A DNA stretch of 64,000 nucleotides from NCBI GenBank assembly GCA_017427265.1, contig JAFRTG010000033.1, positions 62,001 to 126,000 on the forward strand. Reading direction: 5' to 3'. The notes below the pieces were generated by a model. That model searched no databases, was not told the origin of the DNA, and saw only the letters and a list, made by a program, of their open reading frames with translations. A program made the translations under genes and the position numbers. The DNA is from Oscillospiraceae bacterium. Lineage in GTDB: Bacteria; Bacillota; Clostridia; Oscillospirales; Ruminococcaceae. Shown in pieces: positions 1 to 10,693 of this stretch (positions are counted from its first letter, which is position 1; each line of letters starts with the position of its first letter).

Positions 1-807
1 TGCCGGCGTTTCGGTTTTTTCTTCCTTTTCCGCGGCTTCCTTTGCAGGCGCCGCTGCAGCGGGTGTGCTGTGATGCCGCTGCTGTCCCATAAAGTCAAGA
101 TATTCCGGATGCACGGTATTCGGCGGCCCTTCCATGCGGATTTTGCCGTTTTCGATCCAGACAGTGCGGTCGCAGATCTGTTCGAGCTGTGCAAGGCTGT
201 GCGACACGATCACGATTGTCGTGCCGGCAGCCTTGATCTCCATGAGCCGCTCGAAGCACTTGGCCTGGAACGCCGCGTCACCGACTGCGAGAATCTCGTC
301 AATCAGCAGGATATCCGCGCCGACATGAATCGCAACGGAAAATGCAAGCCGCATATACATGCCGGAGGAATACGTCCGGACGGGGTTGTCGATGAACTCC
401 TCCATCTCGGAGAATGCGATGATTTCATCGAGCTGCGCTTCGATTTCCTTGTGCGTCAGCCCGAAGATCGAAGCGTTCGTGAAGATGTTTTCGCGCCCGG
501 TCATGTCCGGATGGAAGCCGGCACCGAGCTCAATCAGCGAGGAAACGCGCCCTTTGAGCTTGACGCTTCCGCTTTCCGGATAGAGAATGCGGCTCATCAG
601 CTTCAGCAGCGTCGATTTGCCGCAGCCGTTTTTGCCGACCAGACCGATGGCCTCGCCCTGCCTGACGTTCAGCGAAAAGTCGTCCAGCACGGTGCGCTCG
701 TCATATTTCCGCCGTTTCCCTGAGAGCATTTTCTCTTTGAGCGAATGCCCCTGATCGGCATAGATCCGGAATTTTTTTGTCAGATTTTGTATCTCAATGG
801 CATACAA
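1..807 (-). CDS. Polysaccharide-export ABC transporter ATP-binding protein (Wzt/TagH type), C-terminus beyond window
   Basis: ATPase that powers export of an undecaprenyl-linked surface polysaccharide with the permease at 3222-4001. Visible residues 1-269 show Walker A GKNGCGKST (about residues 58-66), the signature YSSGMYMRLAF that is typical of the Wzt/TagH subfamily, Walker B ILLIDEILAVGD and the switch His in IVSHS. The start is taken as TTG at 807 because GGAGG lies 8 nt upstream; no ATG lies near the expected N-terminus. After the ATPase core an Ala/Glu/Lys-rich linker begins (about residues 240-269) and the frame is still open at base 1, so there is a C-terminal extension as in Wzt proteins with a glycan-binding domain (inference; that part is not visible). 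It is the last gene of the operon seen here, 37 nt after the methyltransferase. Confidence 0.9.
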   Translation of the reverse strand, partial: MYAIEIQNLTKKFRIYADQGHSLKEKMLSGKRRKYDERTVLDDFSLNVRQGEAIGLVGKNGCGKSTLLKLMSRILYPESGSVKLKGRVSSLIELGAGFHPDMTGRENIFTNASIFGLTHKEIEAQLDEIIAFSEMEEFIDNPVRTYSSGMYMRLAFSVAIHVGADILLIDEILAVGDAAFQAKCFERLMEIKAAGTTIVIVSHSLAQLEQICDRTVWIENGKIRMEGPPNTVHPEYLDFMGQQRHHSTPAAAAPAKEAAEKEEKTETPA

Positions 808-844
808 GCCGATGCCCTCCGTTTCAGAAGATCATATTGCAGAT

Positions 845-1528
845 TCATTTTCCCCTGCGTATTCCGTAAAAGCCCGCCTGCTGACCGGATACCCAGAGAA
901 CCTCCGGCTGTTCAAAGCCGCAGCGCTGCAGCATCGTCAGATGCTCCTGAATGGTCATCGGATAGCAGCTGCTGCGATAGCGGGCAAGGTGCCGGGCGAG
1001 CATATCGTCCGTTTTGCCCATGCGCTTCTGGTATTCCCGCCAGAGCTGCATGGAAACGGCTTCGCCTTCCTGCGAGTTTTTTGCGATGTTTTCAAAGGTG
1101 AAGAACATGCCGTTCGCTGTCAGCATATCGCGGCAGCGGCGGATTGCGCGCACCTTTTCCTCCGGCTTCAGGAAGTGGAAAACCTGAACGGCCGTGATGA
1201 TGTCAAAGCGTTCGGAAAGCTGCAGCTCCGCAAAATCCTGATTCAGAAAAACAGTCTGCTCTGCGTTGAGCCGTTTCCGTGCTGTTTCCAGCAATTCTGC
1301 AGAGGGCTCACAGCAGTACATGCACCGGACGGGCAGGGTACGGAATGCGCGTGCTGCGAGTGTTCCCGTCCCGCTGCCGAGGTCGAGCCAGCTGACCGGC
1401 TCTGTATAGTGTACGCGGACGGTCTCAAGAATCTGCCGGTGAAATTCATCAAAGAACGGATATGTCTGCCGGATGCCGGCTTCATAGTCCGCTGCGCTGA
1501 ATACGCTGTAGCTTTCGTTCTCCATCAT
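845..1528 (-). CDS. Class I SAM-dependent methyltransferase
   Basis: 227 residues. The SAM-binding motif I, LDLGSGTGTLA (about residues 48-58), is followed by an acidic motif II region (CCEPSAELLETAR) and FDIITAVQVFHFL, a Methyltransf_11/25-type fold. The start is preceded by GCGGAGG inside the last codons of the upstream membrane protein, 2 nt away, so the two are translationally close. Position between the GT-C-like protein and the export ATPase suggests it methylates the glycan or its end group; in E. coli O8/O9a and related ABC-exported glycans a methyl cap stops chain growth and is read by Wzt. That role is inference, since the fold does not reveal the substrate. Confidence 0.8.
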   Translation of the reverse strand: MMENESYSVFSAADYEAGIRQTYPFFDEFHRQILETVRVHYTEPVSWLDLGSGTGTLAARAFRTLPVRCMYCCEPSAELLETARKRLNAEQTVFLNQDFAELQLSERFDIITAVQVFHFLKPEEKVRAIRRCRDMLTANGMFFTFENIAKNSQEGEAVSMQLWREYQKRMGKTDDMLARHLARYRSSCYPMTIQEHLTMLQRCGFEQPEVLWVSGQQAGFYGIRRGK

Positions 1529-1530
1529 CG

Positions 1531-3222
1531 TCAGTTTTCCTCCGCAAGTTTTTCACCTGCATTCATATCAAAGAGCGTTCCCGCAGGCGCGTTCAGTATA
1601 TCTCCGTCATGCACCTGCTCAAAAACGAGGTCGTTGCCTGCTGTATCCTTCAGAATGACCTGAAATACGTCCCGGACTGCCGAATAGGCCGTGACTGTGT
1701 CTGCATGGAACTGCGCATCCGTCTCTCCGGCCAGAATATAGTCATGTTCTGCTGTTGTGCGCATACAGAGAATGCGCTTGTCCGGCAGAATGTCCTTTTC
1801 CGCGTTGATAAACTCGATTTGTGCCGGGTTGTGAATCTGCAGATAATCCTCGGTATATTGATCGAAGCGGTGGATGCCCTCATAATCCGGCGCATAGAGC
1901 TGCCAGCTTTCGTCGCAGTCCGTGAATGATGCCGAGGAGACCGCACGGTCAAAATTGTAGTATTTTTCGACCAGCTGCATATAAGCGGGCTTCCACATAT
2001 CGGTGAGGCTGCTCGCGCAGAGCGAAAGCCCGCACACAAGGAGCGTCGTGACGATGCGGATCGTCTGCCGCTGCGGCTTGCCCGTCGCAGAACGGTAAAG
2101 ACGCACGGTCATCACCGTCAGGAATGTCACCAGAAACAGATAGCTGTAAAAGGAAGGCAGATAGCCGGTTGTTCCGCGGCGGATCCACTTGATATATTTT
2201 TCGCTGCAGCCGATCAGCACGCAGGGCACCAGAATGCCGAGGCCGGAAAGTAGCGCTGTGATATGCGCGCGCAGCTTCGGCAGGCGGATCTGCGGCAGCA
2301 GGCTGTAAAATGCAGCGGCTGTCAGAAATGCGCTGATCCACGGCGCCGGATGCAGCAGATGTCCGAAAAAGCGCATCGCCGTGACAGGCTCCTGCTTTGC
2401 GAGCCGCATCATTTCCGCGAGCGGGAACATCGAGGTGCCGTAAACACCGGCAGCATACAGGCTGACAAACGGCTCGCCGATGACAAGCGCCGTCCCGTCA
2501 TAGGTCGGCGGGTAGAAATGCTGCCATGCAAAATACACGATCATATATGCACCGGCCGTGCAGACCTGCGGCAGAATTTTGCCGGCGGCCTTCCGCAGAT
2601 AGGAAAAATATCCGTGTTCCTTTTCCTGCGGTGTCACTGCAAGCGCCCAGACTGCAAACAGCAGCAGCGAGACCGTAAACGCCTCGTAGATCATGCAGGC
2701 GGCCAGCAGGAAGATGCAGCTGAACACGGTGTTCCGGACTTTGCCGCCCCGCATCCGGTTGCCGAAAAAATAAAGCGAAAGAAACAGAAACCCGATCGGG
2801 ATCTGATGGCAGAGTGCGTATGCAATCAGCAGATTGTGCGAGCCGTTGATGCAGAGCCATGCCATGCTGAGAACGGCGGAAAGGTCTGCAAAGCGGCGGC
2901 TGACATGCTTTTTCAGCAGCAGATGCATCGCAAAAAAGTCAAACAGCAGCGTGCCGTAGGAGACCAGCTTATAAAACCAGACTTTGTTCAAAAGAAACGG
3001 AAACCCGAGCAGAAAATGATTCCACAGATGCGAGATTCTGCCGCATTTTGCAGAACCGAGGGCGTCTTCCGCAAGCACGCCGCGCTGCGCAAGTGTATAA
3101 TTCCGGAGATCGTCATGCGTTGCGAAAACGATCGGGTAGAGTTGATAAAACAGCCAGAGCGCCGCCGCGATGAAGGCCAGCAGCGGCAGGCATTTCCGGA
3201 GCTTTTGGATTGTTTTTTCCAT
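1531..3222 (-). CDS. Multispanning membrane protein, probable GT-C/GtrII-like glycosyltransferase
   Basis: 563 residues with about 10-12 hydrophobic segments, a short cytoplasmic N-terminus, and a soluble C-terminal domain of about 130 residues. The first external loop has THDDLRNYTLAQRG; an Asp-Asp pair in this place is the usual catalytic/metal site of GT-C enzymes that use polyprenyl-phosphate sugars, and the size and loop fit the GtrII-like glucosyltransferase group (family call is moderate). The ATG at 3222 overlaps the stop of the ABC permease as TAATG with AGAGGTG upstream; a longer frame to 3399 exists but lies inside the permease. Likely adds a side-branch sugar on the outer face of the membrane, or is an O-antigen-ligase-like factor; it could also be non-catalytic. 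Confidence 0.6.
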   Translation of the reverse strand: MEKTIQKLRKCLPLLAFIAAALWLFYQLYPIVFATHDDLRNYTLAQRGVLAEDALGSAKCGRISHLWNHFLLGFPFLLNKVWFYKLVSYGTLLFDFFAMHLLLKKHVSRRFADLSAVLSMAWLCINGSHNLLIAYALCHQIPIGFLFLSLYFFGNRMRGGKVRNTVFSCIFLLAACMIYEAFTVSLLLFAVWALAVTPQEKEHGYFSYLRKAAGKILPQVCTAGAYMIVYFAWQHFYPPTYDGTALVIGEPFVSLYAAGVYGTSMFPLAEMMRLAKQEPVTAMRFFGHLLHPAPWISAFLTAAAFYSLLPQIRLPKLRAHITALLSGLGILVPCVLIGCSEKYIKWIRRGTTGYLPSFYSYLFLVTFLTVMTVRLYRSATGKPQRQTIRIVTTLLVCGLSLCASSLTDMWKPAYMQLVEKYYNFDRAVSSASFTDCDESWQLYAPDYEGIHRFDQYTEDYLQIHNPAQIEFINAEKDILPDKRILCMRTTAEHDYILAGETDAQFHADTVTAYSAVRDVFQVILKDTAGNDLVFEQVHDGDILNAPAGTLFDMNAGEKLAEEN

Positions 3223-4001
3223 TACAGCACCTCTGCGAAGCGGCGCTGCAGGCGCGAAAAGGTCATCGCACCCACTGCAAGAATCACCAGACTGACCGCC
3301 AGTGCAATTCCGAGATGCTTCATTTCCGGCGCAGTCTGATAGTACAGGATATTGCGGTAGGAAAGAATCAGCGGCGCCATCGGATTGTACAGATACCATC
3401 CCTGCCAGTTTTCCGGTACAAAATCAATGCCGTAAACAACCGGCGAAAGATACATCCACGCCATGCTGACCACGCCCATGATATGCTCCAGATCGCGGAC
3501 ATAGACCGTCACGGAGGAGGTAATCAGGTTGACGCCCAGCACCAGCAGGAACTGAATCGCCATCACCGGAATCAGCCACGGCAGAGCGGTGAGGCTGATA
3601 CCCAGCCCCATCACGCCGATCACCGCAAACACGATGATGAACGAAAACAGCATATTGCAGAAGCTGCTGACGGTATAGGCGACCGGCAGCACCTCGCGGG
3701 GGAAATAGATCTTCTTGATCATGTTTTTCTGATCGAGCACCAGCTTTGCACCGGTTGTCAGAGAGGATGCAAAGAAAATCCACGGCACCAGTGCCACAAA
3801 CAGATGCAGATAGTAATTCGGGATGCCGCTTTTCAGGATCACCGAAAATACCATCGTATAGACAAGCAGCTGCAGCAGCGGATTCAGGAATGTCCACAGA
3901 AATCCGAGCACACTGCCTTTATATCGTCCTTTCAGATCCTTGCGGACCAGACTTGCGATCATTTCGCGGTATTGATAAAGTTCATGCAGCTTTTGCATCA
4001 T
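3222..4001 (-). CDS. Polysaccharide-export ABC transporter permease (Wzm/TagG type)
   Basis: 259 residues and six hydrophobic segments, the usual length of ABC-2 permeases that move polyprenyl-linked polysaccharides. N-terminal KDLKGRYKGSVLGFLW and NPLLQLLVYTMVF are hallmark sequences of Wzm/TagG proteins. The partner ATPase is three genes downstream (1-807), with the GT-C-like protein and the methyltransferase between them, an unusual split of the pair. Its stop overlaps the next start by one base. With Gmd/Rmd upstream, the cargo is probably a D-rhamnose- or mannose-containing wall glycan (inference). The start could be either of two adjacent ATG codons. Confidence 0.92.
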   Translation of the reverse strand: MMQKLHELYQYREMIASLVRKDLKGRYKGSVLGFLWTFLNPLLQLLVYTMVFSVILKSGIPNYYLHLFVALVPWIFFASSLTTGAKLVLDQKNMIKKIYFPREVLPVAYTVSSFCNMLFSFIIVFAVIGVMGLGISLTALPWLIPVMAIQFLLVLGVNLITSSVTVYVRDLEHIMGVVSMAWMYLSPVVYGIDFVPENWQGWYLYNPMAPLILSYRNILYYQTAPEMKHLGIALAVSLVILAVGAMTFSRLQRRFAEVL

Positions 4002-4009
4002 GCGTGCAA

Positions 4010-4960
4010 TTACTCCTTCAGAAGCCTGCGCTGCGCTGTCAGCATATCCGAGAGCGTCTGCGCAAGCGGGATTTGCGGCGACCAGCCGGTATCGGCCTGC
4101 AGCTTCGTGATATCCGCTGCGATAACCGGCACATCGACCGGGCGCAGCTTTTGCGGGTCGGTCTCCACGGCAAACTGCACCGTGCAGAGCGACCGGATCT
4201 GCGCCAGAATATCTGAGACGGCAACGGCGGTTCCGCTGCCGACATTGTAAACCTCGCCTGACCGTCCGCGCTCCATCAGAAGCGCGTAGGCACGGACAAT
4301 ATCGCGTACATCGGTGAAATCGCGCTGTGCGGAGAGGTTTCCGGTGCGGATGACCGGTTCATGCAGGCCGCATTCGATCTCCGCGGCCTGTTTACAGAAA
4401 TCCGCAGCGACAAAGGTTTCGCGCTGTCCGGGCCCGATGTGGTTGAATGCGCGCACCGAGACAATCTGCATCCCGTAGGCGCGGACATAGAGCGCCGCAA
4501 GCTGCTCGGCTGCGGCCTTTGTCGCAGCATAGACATTGGCCGGATGCAGCGGCGTATCCTCTTTGACCGGAATCTGCTCCGGCTGCAAAGGGCCGTATTC
4601 CTCGCCGGAACCGATCAGCAGGATGCGCGGCTGTTTTTCGAGCTTCCGCGCAGCCTCCAGCAGATTCAGCGTGCCCTTGATGTTGATATCCGCGGTCAGC
4701 TGCGGCATTTTCCATGAGAGCGCCACAGAGCTCTGTGCTGCGAGATGCAGGATTCTGTCCGGCTGCACGGTTTCCAGCAGCGCTGCGACAGCATCTGCGT
4801 CCAGCAGATCGAGATCGTGCACCGTACAAAGCGCGGCCGCGTCCGGTGCGAGCTGCTCAGACGGCAGCTTGGTTGCGTGGACGTTTCCGCCGCTGCCTGC
4901 AAGCTGACGGATGGCATAGGCGCCGACGAAGCCCGCCGCGCCGAGAATCAGATCATTCAT
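4010..4960 (-). CDS. rmd: GDP-6-deoxy-D-mannose (GDP-4-keto-6-deoxymannose) reductase
   Basis: 316-residue SDR-type NAD(P)H enzyme: Rossmann motif GAAGFVGAYA at the N-terminus, HLAAQSSVALSW, catalytic Ser in IGSGEEYG and YAATKAAAEQ (YxxxK), and the family stretch RAFNHIGPGQ. These fit Rmd, which reduces the Gmd product GDP-4-keto-6-deoxy-D-mannose to GDP-D-rhamnose, rather than the GMER epimerase that gives GDP-L-fucose. The ATG at 4960 is chosen because GGTGA precedes it; the longer frame to 5122 runs inside the upstream glycosyltransferase. Eight bases separate it from the permease. With Gmd (7836-8858) and ManC (9599-10687) the operon carries the mannose-1-phosphate to GDP-D-rhamnose route. 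Confidence 0.8.
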   Translation of the reverse strand: MNDLILGAAGFVGAYAIRQLAGSGGNVHATKLPSEQLAPDAAALCTVHDLDLLDADAVAALLETVQPDRILHLAAQSSVALSWKMPQLTADINIKGTLNLLEAARKLEKQPRILLIGSGEEYGPLQPEQIPVKEDTPLHPANVYAATKAAAEQLAALYVRAYGMQIVSVRAFNHIGPGQRETFVAADFCKQAAEIECGLHEPVIRTGNLSAQRDFTDVRDIVRAYALLMERGRSGEVYNVGSGTAVAVSDILAQIRSLCTVQFAVETDPQKLRPVDVPVIAADITKLQADTGWSPQIPLAQTLSDMLTAQRRLLKE

Positions 4961-4964
4961 TGGT

Positions 4965-6140
4965 TCACCGCCGTTTCTTTTGCTGAAAATTGCTGCCGAG
5001 CCGGTATCCGTCCGGCAGGAGCACCTTTCGGGTCTGTTCCATAACCTTCTGCAGCGAATATTCCTGCAGAACCCGTGTTCTTGCTGCCTTGCCGTACTGC
5101 TCCCGCAGCGCGTCGTCCGCAATCAGCCGATCCATTGCCGCAGCGAGTGCATCAGGGTCGGAGGGCGGAACCGTCAGACCGGTCACGCCGTCCGGGCTGA
5201 CCAGCGGAACGCCGGTCGGGAGCGCGGTGTTGATGACCGGCTTGCCGTAAACCATCGCTTCGAGCTGTACAATGCCGAAGGCCTCGCTGTTGGCAACGGA
5301 CGGCAATACAAAGAAATCACAGTCTGCAAACATATCCCGGAGATCGGACGTCATGCGTCTGCCGAGAAAATGCACGCGATGTTCAGCACCGAGCGCCTTT
5401 GCACGCTCGCGCAGTTCCGGTTCGAGCACGCCGGTTCCTGCAAGGAACAGCTCTGCGTTTCCCTGCAGCCGCGAGAAGGCTTCCAGCAGCACATCCGCGC
5501 CTTTATAATACACCAGTCTGCCCGTAAACAGGATTTTTTTTGCAGTTTTATCATGCAGCATTCCGGTCAGCGGCTGCTGATGCGGCCGGTCCGCATAGAC
5601 TGCGGGGTCAATGCCGTATGGTACAATGATGCATTTTTCGCGGAACGGCTTCAGATAGGGCGAGCTGTCGATATGTGCCTGCGTTGCGACCAGAATCGCA
5701 TCCGCACGCTTCAGCAGCCATTTCATCAGCGGCTTATAAAAATGCAGCATCAGCTTCTGCCGCACGACGTCGCTGTGCCATGCGACAACGACGCGCCCGC
5801 GGTATCCCGAAAGCAGCAGTGCCAGATCGGCAAGCGGAAACGGCAGATGCAGCTCCACGGTATCCGCCGTCATGACCTTGCGGCGAAATGTGCCGATATA
5901 GGAAAGCGACATCGGACAGGACGCAATGGTTCCGAAGCTGCCTGCATAGGTTACCGGAACGCCTCCGATTTTGTCCTTGCGGGTCAGGCCGATTGTGTCA
6001 CGGCAGCAGAGCACCTTTGTTTTTGCGTATCTGCGCATATATTCTGCGGTCTGCTGCATCACGGTCTCGATGCCGCCGATATGCGGATCATAGGCCTTGC
6101 CCGTAATCAGCAGGCGCGGACGGTCATTCGGTTGCTGCAT
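4965..6140 (-). CDS. Glycosyltransferase family 4
   Basis: 391 residues, GT-B fold. N-terminal ITGKAYDPHIGGIETVMQQ is the glycine-rich acceptor-side motif of GT4 enzymes; LFTGRLVYYKGADVLLEAF and PSVANSEAFGIVQLEAMVYG (the EX7E nucleotide-sugar motif) lie in the C-terminal half. Start at 6140 has GGAGAAG 7 nt upstream and overlaps the end of the GNAT gene by 17 bases. It most likely adds mannose or D-rhamnose from a GDP-sugar during assembly of the repeat unit at the cytoplasmic face, since the operon makes GDP-sugars, but donor and linkage cannot be read from sequence. Confidence 0.88.
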   Translation of the reverse strand: MQQPNDRPRLLITGKAYDPHIGGIETVMQQTAEYMRRYAKTKVLCCRDTIGLTRKDKIGGVPVTYAGSFGTIASCPMSLSYIGTFRRKVMTADTVELHLPFPLADLALLLSGYRGRVVVAWHSDVVRQKLMLHFYKPLMKWLLKRADAILVATQAHIDSSPYLKPFREKCIIVPYGIDPAVYADRPHQQPLTGMLHDKTAKKILFTGRLVYYKGADVLLEAFSRLQGNAELFLAGTGVLEPELRERAKALGAEHRVHFLGRRMTSDLRDMFADCDFFVLPSVANSEAFGIVQLEAMVYGKPVINTALPTGVPLVSPDGVTGLTVPPSDPDALAAAMDRLIADDALREQYGKAARTRVLQEYSLQKVMEQTRKVLLPDGYRLGSNFQQKKRR

Positions 6141-6696
6141 GTGATCTTCTCCATTCATCTGCAAGGATGCCGTAACGCACCTCGTCAAAGACTCTGCCCC
6201 GGGCAAAGCCCTGCTGCCGGAGTACGCCTTCCTTTGTCATGCCGATTTTCTGCATGACTCTGCCGGATTTCGGATTCCCGATATCATGCGCAGCCATGAT
6301 GCGGCTGAAGCCGACTTCCTCAAACAGATATCTGAGAACAGCGTTTCCTGCCTCCGGCATATAGCCCTGTCCCCACCATTCTGTACCGAGACACCAGCCG
6401 AGCTCGGCACAGGAAATATTATCATATTGCCTAACTACGCTGATATTGCCGATTGGCATGTTCTCAGCTTTCAGCATGATCACCCAGTTATAGGTATCCG
6501 GCTTTCCGTAATCGCTGACCCATTCCCGCAGCAGTTCCGCGGTCGCCTCTGCCGAGGGATGCGGCTCCCATGTCAGGAAGCGTGCGACCTCCTCCGAGGA
6601 CGCCCAGTTCCGAAACATATCCGCAGCGTCCGATACGGCAAAGCGCCGCAGAATCAGGCGCTCCGTTTCCAGCGTAACGGTACCCTTATGATGCAT
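6124..6696 (-). CDS. GNAT-family N-acetyltransferase (RimJ/RimL-like)
   Basis: 190 residues. ETERLILRRF at the N-terminus, the acetyl-CoA motif region WGQGYMPEAGNAVL and DIGNPKSGRVMQKIGM near the C-terminus are typical of RimJ/RimL-type acetyltransferases. It sits between two glycosyltransferases with a 17-base overlap to the downstream one, so it is part of the polysaccharide operon. It may acetylate an amino sugar or a cell-wall precursor, but RimJ/L-like proteins are often unrelated to their neighbours, so the substrate is left open. Confidence 0.8.
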   Translation of the reverse strand: MHHKGTVTLETERLILRRFAVSDAADMFRNWASSEEVARFLTWEPHPSAEATAELLREWVSDYGKPDTYNWVIMLKAENMPIGNISVVRQYDNISCAELGWCLGTEWWGQGYMPEAGNAVLRYLFEEVGFSRIMAAHDIGNPKSGRVMQKIGMTKEGVLRQQGFARGRVFDEVRYGILADEWRRSHAATE

Positions 6697-6709
6697 ACAA
6701 AACAGTCCT

Positions 6710-8870
<2,161 letters not shown>

Positions 8871-8878
8871 TTATCGTG

Positions 8879-9562
8879 TTATATTGTTTTCTCCGGCTTG
8901 ACCTGGATTTCCGGCTGGTATTCCCGTAGGAATGCCAGTACGTCATGGAAATCTGCCACGGAGACAAAGTAACGGTGCCGGTGTTTTTTCTGATCCCAGA
9001 GGAACAGCACATCAAACCGCTCCGTATCCGGCATCGGATGGTGCTGGTGGAATACGCGGTCCTTATGGGAGTCGGAAAGTGCTCTTGCAGCAGCAAAGCT
9101 GCGCGATTTGAACAGGATTCGCAGGAAGCGGGTATGCTGAACCGCACACCGCCGCAGACTCCGGATCTCCGGCAGCGGCAGATAGCTCTGCACCCGTGCA
9201 GGGCATACAATATATTCCTCTGTAATCATCAGCGGGTATTTCCGGTACGGCGGTGTCTGCCACAGGGCAACCGTACCGCCCGCACGGAGACAGCCTGCCA
9301 TAGCAATCGGGTTTCCGAACTGCTGCAGAACCCGGTGCTTTTTGACAAAGAGCAGCTTATAAAGCGCAATCAGAGAGACAATCAGCGCGATTGCAGCGAG
9401 TCCTGCGAGGATCAGTGTAACAATAAAGAAGAAGCCGTTCATCAGCGCAGAGATTCCCATGCAGATTGCCAGAATCAGACAAAGAACTCCTGCACTGACC
9501 GCAGTAACCGCAGGTCCCTTGCGCAGCTGTTCCAGAATGATATCGCCGGTTAATTCTTCCAT
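8879..9562 (-). CDS. Unknown protein with two N-terminal membrane segments
   Basis: 227 residues, not recognised. Residues about 17-70 form two adjacent hydrophobic helices (VTAVSAGVLCLILAICMGIS and IVTLILAGLAAIALIVSLIA), probably a hairpin in the membrane; the remaining 150 residues are soluble and basic with several His-rich stretches (DRVFHQHHPMP, KKHRHRYF). No catalytic motif is seen. It lies between manC and gmd, with 36 and 20 nt gaps, so it is co-transcribed with the polysaccharide genes, but a role there is only suggested by position. Confidence 0.7.
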   Translation of the reverse strand: MEELTGDIILEQLRKGPAVTAVSAGVLCLILAICMGISALMNGFFFIVTLILAGLAAIALIVSLIALYKLLFVKKHRVLQQFGNPIAMAGCLRAGGTVALWQTPPYRKYPLMITEEYIVCPARVQSYLPLPEIRSLRRCAVQHTRFLRILFKSRSFAAARALSDSHKDRVFHQHHPMPDTERFDVLFLWDQKKHRHRYFVSVADFHDVLAFLREYQPEIQVKPEKTI

Positions 9563-9598
9563 GTCCGCTACCTCCGTTTCCTGATTTCGGGCTGCGGA

Positions 9599-10687
9599 TC
9601 AGAGCAGTTCGCCTCTGCCCTGTTCCCGCAGCATTTCCGTAATTTTCTTGACGTTCTGTGCGGCATCGACGTCGCAGACAAGCAGCGCGTCATCCGTATC
9701 GACCACAATGATATGATCCAGGCCGATTGCGGCAATCAGTCTTTTGCCGCCGGAAAAAACGCAGTTTTTCGTTCCGAAGGTCACAACATCGCCGTCGCGG
9801 TAATTGCCGTTGGTATCGGTGCGTGCAACGCGGCGGAGCGACGGCCAGCTTCCGACGTCATCCCAGCCGAAGCTGCCCGGAATCGTATAGAGTGTTTTTT
9901 CGTGCTCCAGCACACCGAAATCCACCGAGATGGAAGGCATCTGCGGGAACTGCTCCAGCAGCGTCTTTTCAAAGCCGGGGGTATCGCAGGCTTCCTGCAG
10001 CCGGTCGGTGATGTCTGCAACGGCCGGCAGGTGCTCGCGGATTGCCTTCAGATACGTGCTTGCCTTCCATGCGAACATGCCGCTGTTCCAGAGGTAATTG
10101 CCGGATTCCACATATTGCCGGGCGGTTTCGAGGTCGGGCTTCTCCTTGAAGCAATCCACCTCATAGACGCCGGTGCCGCCGGAATCTGCGTCGGAAAATG
10201 CGATATAGCCGTAACCGGTTTCCGGATAGGTCGGCGTGATGCCGATTGTAACCATTGCATCTTTTTCCGCGGCAGCCGCAGCAGCCCGTTCGAGCACATC
10301 CGCACAGATGGGTTCATGCCGCACCAGATGGTCAGCCGGAAGCACGAGCATCAGTGCGTCGCCGCAGCGCTTTGCAATCACAGCAGCCGCGAGTGCAATG
10401 CAGGGCGCCGTATTGCGTGCGGCAGGCTCCCGGAGGAGATTGCTCTCCGGAACCTCCGGCAGCTGCGACTTCACCAGATCCATGTATTCTCCGTTTGTGA
10501 CGACATAGACCTGCTCCGGCGGAACCAGTCTGCTGATGCGTTTGAAGGTTTTCTGAAGCATTGTTTCGCCGTCACCGGTCAGGGAAAGAAACTGCTTCGG
10601 ACAGCGGACGCGGCTTTTCGGCCAGAAGCGCTCGCCCTTGCCGCCGGCCATAATGACGGCCGTCAGCGGAAGATTCGGGTTTTGCAT
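9599..10687 (-). CDS. manC: Mannose-1-phosphate guanylyltransferase
   Basis: 362 residues, the guanylyltransferase domain alone, without the C-terminal phosphomannose isomerase domain of bifunctional AlgA/ManC. Makes GDP-mannose from mannose-1-phosphate and GTP. Motifs: N-terminal nucleotide-binding AGGKGERFWPKSR with PKQFL, LVLPADHL, and FKEKPDLETA followed by GNYLWNSGMF. It ends a few bases after the upstream glycosylphosphotransferase start region and supplies the substrate of Gmd downstream in the same operon. Confidence 0.95.
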   Translation of the reverse strand: MQNPNLPLTAVIMAGGKGERFWPKSRVRCPKQFLSLTGDGETMLQKTFKRISRLVPPEQVYVVTNGEYMDLVKSQLPEVPESNLLREPAARNTAPCIALAAAVIAKRCGDALMLVLPADHLVRHEPICADVLERAAAAAAEKDAMVTIGITPTYPETGYGYIAFSDADSGGTGVYEVDCFKEKPDLETARQYVESGNYLWNSGMFAWKASTYLKAIREHLPAVADITDRLQEACDTPGFEKTLLEQFPQMPSISVDFGVLEHEKTLYTIPGSFGWDDVGSWPSLRRVARTDTNGNYRDGDVVTFGTKNCVFSGGKRLIAAIGLDHIIVVDTDDALLVCDVDAAQNVKKITEMLREQGRGELL

Positions 10688-10693
10688 AGTCGG

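Noticed and set aside
2263-3339. 358-codon plus-strand frame opposite the GT-C-like gene
   Set aside because: Very basic, Gln/Arg-rich product typical of antisense reading; the minus-strand gene has RBS, membrane helices and operon context.
3223-3399. Longer N-terminus for the GT-C-like protein
   Set aside because: The added 59 residues lie inside the permease gene, are Cys/Ser/Gly-rich, and lack an RBS, while the TAATG junction has one.
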